Of a stretch of DNA of 35,671 bases, positions 24,102-32,374 are shown piece by piece. Source of the DNA: an uncultured Pedobacter sp. (GTDB lineage Bacteria > Bacteroidota > Bacteroidia > Sphingobacteriales > Sphingobacteriaceae); the NCBI RefSeq assembly GCF_913776295.1, contig NZ_CAJYOJ010000081.1:1-35671 (forward strand). Direction: 5' to 3'. Each line of letters begins with the position of its first letter. The stretch's first letter is position 1. The notes under the pieces were generated by a model, which had not been told where the DNA came from, searched no databases, and saw only the letters and a program-made list of their open reading frames with translations. The position numbers and the translations under genes are program-made.

Positions 24102-27100
24102 TTACACTTTTTTCAATAACAACGATGGCAATACAATCTTAGATTCCGTTTGTTTTTCCTCGTCCTTCCAATACACTAGAAAATTTATTTTCGCAGCCGT
24201 TATTTTAAATCCTTGATCAAGGCGTTCTTGTAGCACAGTTTTGAACTTTTGTGAATATTTAACGATAAGCTCACCTTGGGCATTTTTCAATCCTTCATCT
24301 GAAGGCTGCAAACGCAAACCGCTAAACATTGAACTGATGCGGTTCTGTATATATTCGAAGTAGCCCAATTGTACATCTCTAAGGGTGAGATGCATGGTTA
24401 TTTGGCGCAGTTCAGGGTATTGATTATCATCATTCGTGTAAATAAGTCCGTTTGCAGCAAAAGGCTGGAGATATTGACCTTGATAATGTATACTAAGATT
24501 GGTTTTAGCTCTGGTAATGGCTACATAAAATTGCCGCTTGTGCTGATCATTAAGGGGGTTGAAATGCTGCAATAAAAGGTATAAATTGTCAAATTCCTTG
24601 CCTTTTGCTTTATGGATAGTGGAAACGTATACCGTTACAGCATCAATATTTATAAAATTTTCTACTTTAGATTCAAAAAGAAATGCTTTCCAGTCGCTCT
24701 TGTACTTTTTGGCGTTATTTACCTCTTCAAATGCACAGATTACAGCATTGACAAGTTCTTGCTGCGCACTGGTTTGGATATAATCAATTATACGTCGCCT
24801 GGCTTCAGTCCATTCTTCATCTGTTACCAGTGGGCTATCTGAATAGGCATCAATCATATCAGAAAAAAGTCGTAGCTCATATAAATTTTGGAGGTTGAAG
24901 CCATCATTTGACTGAATAAGTTTAGCCTTCACCCCTTTTTGCAAGAGTAAACTACAAAGCAAGGTTGCTTCTTCATTGGTTTGAGTAAGCACACAGGTAG
25001 ATCCAGATAGTTCTGCTGTAGCTATACTATCAGCTAATGGAACAACTATGTGGTTTTGGGCATATTGGGTAATATGGATCCGTCCATTTTGATGCGCGCT
25101 GGCAAAGCAAGGCTCGGTTTTGAGCCTGTGGCTGATGGTTGCTACCCATTGATTGGATAACCATACAATATTGTTTTTGCTACGGTAGTTAAGCGTAAGC
25201 TCATATTTAATGGCCTCTTTTTCAGTAATAAGTGCTTGCATATAGGCGGCATCTGCTCCTCTAAAACCATAGATATTCTGATCATCATCGCCAACCAATA
25301 TCACCCGCATATCTTCATTTTGCTGCATCAAGGCCTGAATCAGCTCATATTCTTCTTTGTTCATGTCCTGAGCCTCATCTACCACTAATACTGTTTTAGT
25401 GATCCTGAAAGGCTCTATCTCTCCGGCCTTAATTTTGTCAACTGCCACTTGTATGATGTTTTCAGAAGCCGTCAAGCTACCTACCCTACCTAACAGATCA
25501 AAGCAATACGAATGGAAAGTGTTTATTTCGGTATAATGGGCTGCATTGCCAATGAGTTCCATCAGCCGCTTCTTAAATTCTGTAGCCGCTGCACGTGAAA
25601 ATGTAAGCATCAGCAGCTGCTCATGTTTTACATCCTCGGCCATCAGCAAAGAAGCCAGCTTATGTACCAATAACTTTGTTTTACCACTTCCGGGTCCAGC
25701 AGCTACAACAATATACTGGCTACTGGTATCGTTAATAATTTTTAATTGTGTTGGCGAAAGCGCACCAAATAATTTCATGAATTTTGCAGGCGTAAGTGTC
25801 CGTTTTATTTCGTCCTGCCTGCTGCCGGGGAAATATTTTGAAAGGAAGGAAGGATAGTTTAGCTTGAAATAATCGTCTACAAATTTTAGCGCTTCGTTAT
25901 AGTTACGGATCATTTTTTGAGCGTACTCCCCCACGATATGGATCTGTTGTACTTTTTGCTGATAAAACTGTTTTAACTTATCGTAGTCACTTTCCTTATA
26001 TTGTATCCGGTTATTCTTTTCAATGCGCTCAATGGTAAGCTTATGATGTACAACCATAAAACCTCCTTCGATTTTAATGGCCCCTATGCGAGACAGGTAA
26101 AAAAGACTGTCTTCAATATCATCGGTATCAGCTTTTATCGAAAACATACCCTGCTCCTTTTTAACCAGCTCCTTAAGTTCCTGTACGGAAAATTCAATCA
26201 ATACGTCATCCTCTTCCTTGTTATCCGATTTGAGGAGTGCTGATGCTTTTTTGTGCAAGTATTCTGTAATGATTCTGGCGAGCAGATGCAGCCTTTCCTG
26301 CTTTTCGATAAAGGCTGATTTATCCACCAGCAAAGCGATCTGCATATGGTTTTTTGTGTGTTCCAGATTGCGGCGACTGATCCATTTTTGTATCGCCCAG
26401 AAATTAATAATGGTCTTTAACCGGTTAAGCGAACTATCTTTGATGCCGGAATTTAAAAATACCTCAATGATCTCCTTTAAATAATAAGCATCTTCTCCAT
26501 TTTTTAACTGTGATAATAAAAGTTCTTCCTGTTTTCTAAAACTTTCTACAATGGCGAGTGATCTGCTGGCAGATTCGGTTTTTTTGACAAAAGCCGTAAG
26601 GTCTTTCGTGTGGGCTAATATGTTTTCATCACGCATCAGTTCAATCGCACGAATAACTTGTTTTTTGTCAATCCCCAATTGATCGGATATGTAATCTATT
26701 CGAGACTCCGCCGCCTCGTCAGTTGATAATCTTTTACTTTTGCTCGAAAAAAGTTTTTTAATGATCCGCTCAGCATTATCACGCTGTTTTTCGGAAAATT
26801 TTTCTGATGCATAAATCTGCTCGATGGCCTCCTGGGCATTGTTACTTAGAATACTGGTGGCAAAAACGCGCGGCATGTTTTGCCCACGCTTCAAATAGCC
26901 AGCATCCTCCAGGGCAGCGATAGCAGTGGTCACCCTTGTTTCAATCTCACTGATGCTATCGTCCCAGCCTGCCAGCCTGGCTATCTCCAGTGCCGAATTA
27001 GAAGCCTTGTCCCTTGATCTGGTTAATTCCTTTATGGCTTTCCATACCTGATTAATCTCCTTGCTGCTAATTTTGGTTTGATTGAGGAGGATGAAGTGTT

Positions 27101-28910
27101 TATCCAGGTCTTCTTCACTAAAAAGTATAAAGCAATCAGCCTGTATCTGTTCATCACGCCCTGCCCTTCCGGCCTCCTGTACATAATTCTCCAGTGAGTC
27201 AGAAATGTCGTAATGGATAACTGCACCTACATCACTTTTGTCTACCCCCATCCCAAAGGCAGATGTGGCTACCATAATGTTGATTTCACCACTCATAAAG
27301 GCATTTTGATTTTTAGATTTTTCGTCTTTCTCCATTTTGCCGTGGTAGGCTTTGGCTACAAATCCATCATGATGTAGCTTTTCGGCTAACTTTCTGGCCC
27401 TTTTTGTACGTGATACATAAATAATTGTAGGACAATTCTTTTCCTCAATGATATCCCTAAGCTGATTGTATTTTTCCTCTTCGTTATCACGTTGATAAAC
27501 CCGATAGTGTAAATTGGTGCGTGAAGCTTCGGCCCGGAATACCTTTAAATCAAGTCGTAATTTATCCTTAAAATAAAACCTGATGTCTTCAATTACCTTT
27601 TGTTTTGCAGTTGCGGTAAAGCATGATACCGGAATAGTATAATCAAGTCCTTTCTTTTGCTGCAGGTTTTTGATAAAATCACCAATATATAAATAGTCTA
27701 CCCGGAAATCCTGTCCCCAGGAGGAGAAACAATGCGCTTCGTCGATAACAAATCGGGCAATTTTTCTTTTGAGCAGCAATTGTTCTATAGTAACTGAGCG
27801 TAGCGACTCGGGAGAAATGTACAATAAGCTTGCATGTCCATTTTCTATACGCTTAACGGCCTCTCTGCGATCCATAGGATCTAACATCCCGTTGATGGTA
27901 ACGGCTTCGGTGATATCTTTCTTTTCCAGGTTATCTACCTGGTCTTTCATCAGAGATTGTAAGGGTGCAATTACCACTGTTAAAGCTTTTGCATTTTCGC
28001 CACTCATTAATGCAGGTATCTGGAAAGTAATAGACTTACCGCCTCCCGTTGGAAATACAGCCAAAATAGATTCGCCCCGGATAGCTGCCCTAACGGCATC
28101 TTCCTGCAGCGGTTCATCACCATATTTGCGAAAACCAGAAAAACCAAAATGCTTTTTTAGTGCCAACAACGGATCGTGAGCTTGCCTGCAATAATCGCAT
28201 CCGCGCAAACAGGGATTATTTCGCAACAAAAAGAGCAAGCGCTCCACATCCGGGTAGTTTTTCAATACCCAGGGTGGCGTGATAGAAAACCGATCATCAC
28301 AATGAAGCAAAGCCAAAGCATAAGCCAAAGCAACAGGAGTTGTATCTATAAAATGATCAACTTCACTTTCTGTGCAGATCTTACCTTGAAATAAGGTGCT
28401 GATATTGTTCTTCAGCTGTTCTCTATTCCCTTGTGGGGAATAATCAAGGTACCTGAAAAAATTATCGAAGCCAGTTTGATCATACAAAAGACCATATAAT
28501 ATCATCTTAAATGTGTCATCAAGCGTTCTAAAAGCGCTTAATTCATCATAAAACAGATCTCTGGCTTTTTTGGCATCATTTAACGGATTGTTTTTTTCTT
28601 CAGTTTGAACTTTATCATCCTTAAGCAGACGGTGGTAAGGCTGCCTCGGAAACAATAAAGGTGATAACAAAAGCGTATCGATAGCCTTATCAAGACCCCA
28701 TTCAGCATGACCAAAATGCGCTTGTAGGTAAGCTATATCGTGTGCTATAATATTATGCCCGCAAATAAAATCACACCTTTCAATAAACGCTATAAATTCC
28801 TGAGGCTGGTTTTTATGAAAGCCCAGCCCATCTGATAAAACACAGCCAATATCAAGCAATTGCTTGCCATTTGCGTTTAGTTCAATATCAAAGAAGGCTA
28901 TACTGCTCAT
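24102..28910 (-). CDS. Exonuclease-RecQ-UvrD triple-domain helicase protein
   Basis: This is a 1602-residue fusion. Residues 1-120 resemble a DnaQ-like DEDD exonuclease: Asp8 and Glu10 (FDIEL), Asp58 (GHNIIAHD) and Asp112, but the usual catalytic His is Asn107. A Cys/His cluster (Cys234, Cys238, Cys241, His245) follows. Residues 260-600 are a RecQ helicase with FPTGGGKS (286-293), VIDEAHCFSSWGQD and QEAGRAGRDE. After a helical middle, residues 1050-1550 are a UvrD/PcrA-like SF1 helicase with AAGPGSGKT (1070-1078), VVDEAQD, GDDDQNIYGFRGAD and AITRAKTN. It probably unwinds and processes DNA in repair or defence; that role is inferred. A remnant of a second copy lies upstream at 29761-29842. Confidence 0.9.
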   Translation of the reverse strand: MSSIAFFDIELNANGKQLLDIGCVLSDGLGFHKNQPQEFIAFIERCDFICGHNIIAHDIAYLQAHFGHAEWGLDKAIDTLLLSPLLFPRQPYHRLLKDDKVQTEEKNNPLNDAKKARDLFYDELSAFRTLDDTFKMILYGLLYDQTGFDNFFRYLDYSPQGNREQLKNNISTLFQGKICTESEVDHFIDTTPVALAYALALLHCDDRFSITPPWVLKNYPDVERLLFLLRNNPCLRGCDYCRQAHDPLLALKKHFGFSGFRKYGDEPLQEDAVRAAIRGESILAVFPTGGGKSITFQIPALMSGENAKALTVVIAPLQSLMKDQVDNLEKKDITEAVTINGMLDPMDRREAVKRIENGHASLLYISPESLRSVTIEQLLLKRKIARFVIDEAHCFSSWGQDFRVDYLYIGDFIKNLQQKKGLDYTIPVSCFTATAKQKVIEDIRFYFKDKLRLDLKVFRAEASRTNLHYRVYQRDNEEEKYNQLRDIIEEKNCPTIIYVSRTKRARKLAEKLHHDGFVAKAYHGKMEKDEKSKNQNAFMSGEINIMVATSAFGMGVDKSDVGAVIHYDISDSLENYVQEAGRAGRDEQIQADCFILFSEEDLDKHFILLNQTKISSKEINQVWKAIKELTRSRDKASNSALEIARLAGWDDSISEIETRVTTAIAALEDAGYLKRGQNMPRVFATSILSNNAQEAIEQIYASEKFSEKQRDNAERIIKKLFSSKSKRLSTDEAAESRIDYISDQLGIDKKQVIRAIELMRDENILAHTKDLTAFVKKTESASRSLAIVESFRKQEELLLSQLKNGEDAYYLKEIIEVFLNSGIKDSSLNRLKTIINFWAIQKWISRRNLEHTKNHMQIALLVDKSAFIEKQERLHLLARIITEYLHKKASALLKSDNKEEDDVLIEFSVQELKELVKKEQGMFSIKADTDDIEDSLFYLSRIGAIKIEGGFMVVHHKLTIERIEKNNRIQYKESDYDKLKQFYQQKVQQIHIVGEYAQKMIRNYNEALKFVDDYFKLNYPSFLSKYFPGSRQDEIKRTLTPAKFMKLFGALSPTQLKIINDTSSQYIVVAAGPGSGKTKLLVHKLASLLMAEDVKHEQLLMLTFSRAAATEFKKRLMELIGNAAHYTEINTFHSYCFDLLGRVGSLTASENIIQVAVDKIKAGEIEPFRITKTVLVVDEAQDMNKEEYELIQALMQQNEDMRVILVGDDDQNIYGFRGADAAYMQALITEKEAIKYELTLNYRSKNNIVWLSNQWVATISHRLKTEPCFASAHQNGRIHITQYAQNHIVVPLADSIATAELSGSTCVLTQTNEEATLLCSLLLQKGVKAKLIQSNDGFNLQNLYELRLFSDMIDAYSDSPLVTDEEWTEARRRIIDYIQTSAQQELVNAVICAFEEVNNAKKYKSDWKAFLFESKVENFINIDAVTVYVSTIHKAKGKEFDNLYLLLQHFNPLNDQHKRQFYVAITRAKTNLSIHYQGQYLQPFAANGLIYTNDDNQYPELRQITMHLTLRDVQLGYFEYIQNRISSMFSGLRLQPSDEGLKNAQGELIVKYSQKFKTVLQERLDQGFKITAAKINFLVYWKDEEKQTESKIVLPSLLLKKV

Positions 28911-29261
28911 TTGAGGTTTAATTCTGGTATATCCCTAAAATAGCTAAAGTATTGAAAATTAATAGTACTTCAATAGTTATTACACATTTATGGTATCGAA
29001 ATGAAAACAAAAGCCATATCCCATCATTTTAATTATCAAAAGAATCAATGGTTTCATTAAGTATATCAAACTTAAACACCTTTAATTAAGCAAGTTATAT
29101 TCAAATGATAAATTCAAAAATTAACAATTTGTATAATGTATACCACTAAGCATTAGTATTAAGATTACTTTGAAATATTTTAATTAATACTTTTATAATC
29201 CTGATTTAATATGTTACTGAAAATATTTTAGGATATTTACTTTATACTAAAACCATTTATC
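28911..29261. other. AT-rich divergent spacer
   Basis: This 351-base, very AT-rich spacer separates the helicase gene start from a small secreted protein gene on the opposite strand. It must hold promoters for both. A TTTG at 29169 and TACTTTTA at 29188 resemble promoter elements, but the spacing (15 bases) is short. No open frame or strong hairpin is seen. Confidence 0.5.
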
Positions 29262-29699
29262 ATGAAAAAGATCATTTCAATTTGTATGCTTGTGTTGGGT
29301 GTTGCATCTCTCGCCACATATGCCACACCAGAATTACCGAAACCAGTTAGCGGCACAAAAGCTCAGGTAGCCACTTACCATGTTCGTTTGGGATACCGAA
29401 ATCTTGATGGCAGTGTAACCACTTCAGCATCCACAGAATCACCAGGTTTTACCATTTATAATCAGGAAACCGGCGAGGATTATTATGTTGAAAATGGGCC
29501 ATCTTCGTCCGGAACATTTTTACCTTATCAATTACCAGGTATAATGAATGGTTTACCTGCAGGAACCTATGAGTTCAGCGCAGAAAGAGGTCAGGGAAAC
29601 TGGACGGGTTATGGATCTGTCACCGTAACTTTATCTCCGGAGATGATAGGCGCTGACGGTTATGTAACGATCTACGTTCCTATTGCCTGGGAGGAATAG
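29262..29699 (+). CDS. Small secreted protein of unknown function
   Basis: This 145-residue protein has a clear signal peptide (MKKIISICMLVLGVASLATYA). The mature part of about 125 residues looks all-beta: alternating strands such as ATYHVRLGYRN, PGFTIYNQETGEDYYV, AGTYEFSAERG and DGYVTIYVPIAW, with Gly- and Ser-rich turns and no Cys. It resembles small beta-sandwich exported proteins, but I recognise no family. It sits between the helicase fusion and the remnant of a second helicase copy and ends in a perfect hairpin terminator, so it is a self-contained unit. Confidence 0.75.
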   Translation: MKKIISICMLVLGVASLATYATPELPKPVSGTKAQVATYHVRLGYRNLDGSVTTSASTESPGFTIYNQETGEDYYVENGPSSSGTFLPYQLPGIMNGLPAGTYEFSAERGQGNWTGYGSVTVTLSPEMIGADGYVTIYVPIAWEE

Positions 29700-29709
29700 T
29701 TTTTCCGAT

Positions 29710-29750
29710 TAAAGTAAATAGTCCTCAATCCATTAGGACTATTTACTTTA
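29710..29750. terminator. Perfect 16-base-pair terminator hairpin
   Basis: Arms 29710-29725 and 29735-29750 are perfectly complementary (GTAAATAGTCCT with AGGACTATTTAC at the core) around a nine-base loop. The arms end in A- and T-rich sequence, so it can act in both directions. It lies 10 bases after the small secreted protein gene and 10 bases from the helicase 3' remnant. Confidence 0.75.
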
Positions 29751-29760
29751 GAAAAGGTTC

Positions 29761-29842
29761 TTATACTTTTTTCAATAACAACGACGGCAACAAAATCTTT
29801 TGATTCCTTTTGCTTATCCACGTCTTTCCAGTACACTATAAA
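29761..29842 (-). pseudogene. 3'-end remnant of a second exo-RecQ-UvrD helicase gene
   Basis: Read on the minus strand, this gives FIVYWKDVDKQKESK, then, after skipping one extra base in the T-run at 29798-29801, ILLPSLLLKKV and a stop. The intact helicase at 24102 ends FLVYWKDEEKQTESK then IVLPSLLLKKV. The two stretches align over about 83 bases with roughly 13 substitutions and one indel; homology ends at the Phe codon. It is therefore the last 26 codons of a diverged relative, not a recent copy. It lies on the same strand as the intact gene and about 850 bases upstream of its start. Confidence 0.88.
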
Positions 29843-29864
29843 CGATAATTAATTACATTTAAAT

Positions 29865-30485
29865 ATGAATCAATTAGATTTGCAATCGTTTTGGGAATTA
29901 TTACCATTAAAAGGTTTAGGCCCTATTCATTTTTTGATGGAGAAATCTGATATACAGCCATATGACAAAATATTGGGAAAAATTATAGCCGAAGAAAATG
30001 AAAATCTTGAACAACGGAGACGGGATTTTCAGGATACAGCTAAACAATTCAGCGAATTTTTCAGCGAAGAAGATCTAAAAATTGCACTTGATGCGCTGGA
30101 GGAAACTATTGGCAATGATCGTGATGATGTTTCCACTACATTCATGGATTCAGGGATATCTATGGAGTTTAAAACAGATCGCTTGGTGGAATTTTTTGCC
30201 GACGATCGCGCAAAACTACTCCATTTTAAGGGTATGCCGATTTTTAGCTCGGAGCCATTTCGTTTGATCAGTGAAATCAGTAAAGAGTTAAATGAAATTC
30301 CTTTGATGAAAGATGAGGAAGTTGTTTTTCCGAACCATCATTTTTTCTTATTTTCTTTTTTAACTGAACAAGCAACTGGTCAATATCGCGAGGGTCCAAA
30401 GAAAAACCGGTCTGTAAGCTGGAGAGATTCTCCCAGAACGCATGCTGTTGATTTAGCGGATTATCAACCGCTAAAATTTTTCTGA
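29865..30485 (+). CDS. Hypothetical 206-residue protein
   Basis: I do not recognise this protein. It is acidic to neutral, without signal peptide or membrane segments. The N-terminal half is helical and charged (EENENLEQRRRDFQDTAKQF, FFSEEDLKIALDALEE), and the C-terminal part contains NHHFFLFSFLTEQ and a basic stretch GPKKNRSVSWRD. The start lies 22 bases beyond the edge of the helicase remnant, on the opposite strand, where the body of that lost gene would have been. That suggests it arrived or was joined when the copy was lost. It precedes nfi by 66 bases on the same strand. Confidence 0.7.
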   Translation: MNQLDLQSFWELLPLKGLGPIHFLMEKSDIQPYDKILGKIIAEENENLEQRRRDFQDTAKQFSEFFSEEDLKIALDALEETIGNDRDDVSTTFMDSGISMEFKTDRLVEFFADDRAKLLHFKGMPIFSSEPFRLISEISKELNEIPLMKDEEVVFPNHHFFLFSFLTEQATGQYREGPKKNRSVSWRDSPRTHAVDLADYQPLKFF

Positions 30486-30551
30486 AATTACTCCTCTCCT
30501 TTTCAACGAGCTTAATCAAAACAAATTTGCTTCTTTAACTGTACTGAAAAC

Positions 30552-31250
30552 ATGTACGACCATTACAATTTTGAAGAAGCTACCGCTTATCAGATCGAAC
30601 TCGCCAGACAATTAAAGTTTCAGCAGCTCAATAATATTAAAACGATTGCTGGTGCTGATATTTCTTTCAACAAAAATAGTGCTACCATGTACGCCGGAAT
30701 GGTGATTCTCAGTTATCCGGATATGGTACTGAAAGCTTTCGCTTTGGCAACTTACGAAACCAATTTCCCCTATAAACCCGGTTTTTTAGGCTTTAAAGAA
30801 GTGCCTGCCTTATTAAAAGTGTGGGAATCGATTAAACATAAACCAGATGTTGTGGTGCTGGATGGAAATGGTATTTTACACCCAAGGCGTATGGGTGTTG
30901 CTTCGCATTTCGGCATTTTGGCTAATCAGGCAACAATAGGCTGTGCCAAAAGCCTTTTATATGGCGAAAACCATGTTCCTGAAAACAAAAAATTAAGCAT
31001 TGCAGAAATTAACAGCCATGGCGAAACCTTAGGTTTTGCTTTACGCACTAAGATTAACTGTGCTCCTGTTTATGTGTCTGCAGGTCATCTGATTACAGCC
31101 GATCAAAGCTTGTCTATCCTAAAAAACTGCATTGGAAATTACCGCATCCCTGAACCTACACGCTTGGCGCACACTATCGTAAATGATTTTAGAACCGGCA
31201 AACTAAAAGCTGGTTTTCATGAGGTATCAGCGCCGCTGACTTTGTTTTAA
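30552..31250 (+). CDS. nfi: Endonuclease V (deoxyinosine 3' endonuclease)
   Basis: Endonuclease V nicks DNA at the second phosphodiester bond 3' of deoxyinosine and so starts repair of deaminated adenine. The 232-residue length is normal. Catalytic acidic residues are Asp36 (AGADISF), Glu83 (FKEVPALL) and Asp104 (VVLDGNGILHPRRMG). The wedge motif is PYKPGFLGF with Tyr74, and the conserved Lys133 (CAKSLL) and His179 (SAGHLI) are present. It may be co-transcribed with the preceding unknown gene. Confidence 0.94.
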   Translation: MYDHYNFEEATAYQIELARQLKFQQLNNIKTIAGADISFNKNSATMYAGMVILSYPDMVLKAFALATYETNFPYKPGFLGFKEVPALLKVWESIKHKPDVVVLDGNGILHPRRMGVASHFGILANQATIGCAKSLLYGENHVPENKKLSIAEINSHGETLGFALRTKINCAPVYVSAGHLITADQSLSILKNCIGNYRIPEPTRLAHTIVNDFRTGKLKAGFHEVSAPLTLF

Positions 31251-31288
31251 TAGGCAATAAACTCAATAAATGTAAAAATAGATCTCTC

Positions 31289-31310
31289 CCCGCCTGTACG
31301 GGCAGGCGGG
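31289..31310. repeat. GC-rich intergenic hairpin
   Basis: A perfect eight-base inverted repeat, CCCGCCTG and CAGGCGGG, with a six-base loop lies between the convergent nfi and hemF genes. Its GC content contrasts with the AT-rich surroundings. The GCAGGCGGG arm also occurs near 1712, suggesting a dispersed palindromic repeat family. It may double as a terminator. Confidence 0.6.
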
Positions 31311-31369
31311 CATTGCGCTGCGCTTCAGTCGAACGAAAGTTATCGGTTTAGGGCAACGACAATTTTAAC

Positions 31370-32284
31370 TTAAACCCAGTTAATTCCTTTTTTAAGCAAT
31401 TGCAAAGTTTTATGTTCTTCCGAATCTACCGCTGGCTGAACATTATAGCCCCAGTTGGCCTGTGGTGGTAAACTCATTAAAATAGACTCAATCCGGCCAT
31501 TGGTTTCCAGTCCGAATTTGGTTCCGGAATCATATACCAGGTTGAATTCTACATAACGGCTACGGCGTTGATACTGCCATTCTTTGTGCGCTTCAGTAAA
31601 TTCTTTATCGCGGTTTCGGTCAATTAATTCCGTATAAACCGGTAAAAATGTTTCGCCCACATTGATAGAAAAATCTAAAATCTGTTCCCAGGAAAGCTGG
31701 GTGTTTTCAGGTTTCAGGCGATCGTAAAAAATCCCCCCAATACCACGGGTTTCTTCTCGGTGTTTGATAAAGAAATAGTCATCTGCCTGTGTTTTAAACT
31801 TCGGATAAAATTCAGCGCTGAAATCATCGCAAGCCTGCTTTAATTTGTGGTGAAAAAAACGGGCATCATTTTCAAAAACATAATGAGGTGTTAAATCAAT
31901 ACCGCCGCCAAACCAACGCGTTTCCTCATTGAGTTCAAAATAACGGATGTTCATATGAATAATAGGCACCAGTGGATGATTGGGATGGATCACGATGGAA
32001 ACGCCCGTAGCAAAAAAATCTTCTTCGGTTACGTTAAAAGCTTTTTTTACCGATTCTGGTAGCTTACCATGTACAGCTGAAAAATTTACACCACCTTTTT
32101 CAATGATCGCACCGCTCTGCATAATCCGGGTACGCCCCCCACCCCCGCCATTTCTTTCCCAAAGTTCTTCTTCAAACCTGCCTTTACCGTCGGCGATTTC
32201 CAATCCCCTGCAAATTTCATCCTGTATTTGCTTATAACTTGCTGCTACTTCTTCTTTGAACATGATGATTTTTTCTATTTCCAT
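31370..32284 (-). CDS. hemF: Oxygen-dependent coproporphyrinogen III oxidase
   Basis: HemF performs the aerobic oxidative decarboxylation of coproporphyrinogen III to protoporphyrinogen IX in haem synthesis; it is cytosolic and dimeric. The 304-residue product shows the family blocks GGGGGRTRIMQ, His110 (IIHMNIRYFE), GGGIDLTPHY with His134, His145/His146 and His175 (IKHREETRGIGGIF). A second ATG eight codons in (MFKEEVAASY) could be the true start. It lies 90 bases downstream of the MFS gene on the same strand and may share its transcript. No anaerobic hemN is in the window. Confidence 0.95.
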   Translation of the reverse strand: MEIEKIIMFKEEVAASYKQIQDEICRGLEIADGKGRFEEELWERNGGGGGRTRIMQSGAIIEKGGVNFSAVHGKLPESVKKAFNVTEEDFFATGVSIVIHPNHPLVPIIHMNIRYFELNEETRWFGGGIDLTPHYVFENDARFFHHKLKQACDDFSAEFYPKFKTQADDYFFIKHREETRGIGGIFYDRLKPENTQLSWEQILDFSINVGETFLPVYTELIDRNRDKEFTEAHKEWQYQRRSRYVEFNLVYDSGTKFGLETNGRIESILMSLPPQANWGYNVQPAVDSEEHKTLQLLKKGINWV

Positions 32285-32374
32285 ACAAATTTAAAGCTAT
32301 TCAAGCAGCTATCTTGATTTATATTTATATAGTACATTTGGTTGACATTGATTTTTAGTACCGCCTTACTAACA

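Noticed and set aside
24369..28394. Plus-strand open frames within the helicase gene
   Set aside because: They lie opposite a continuous 1602-codon gene with full motifs and show no recognisable domain; they are antisense shadows.
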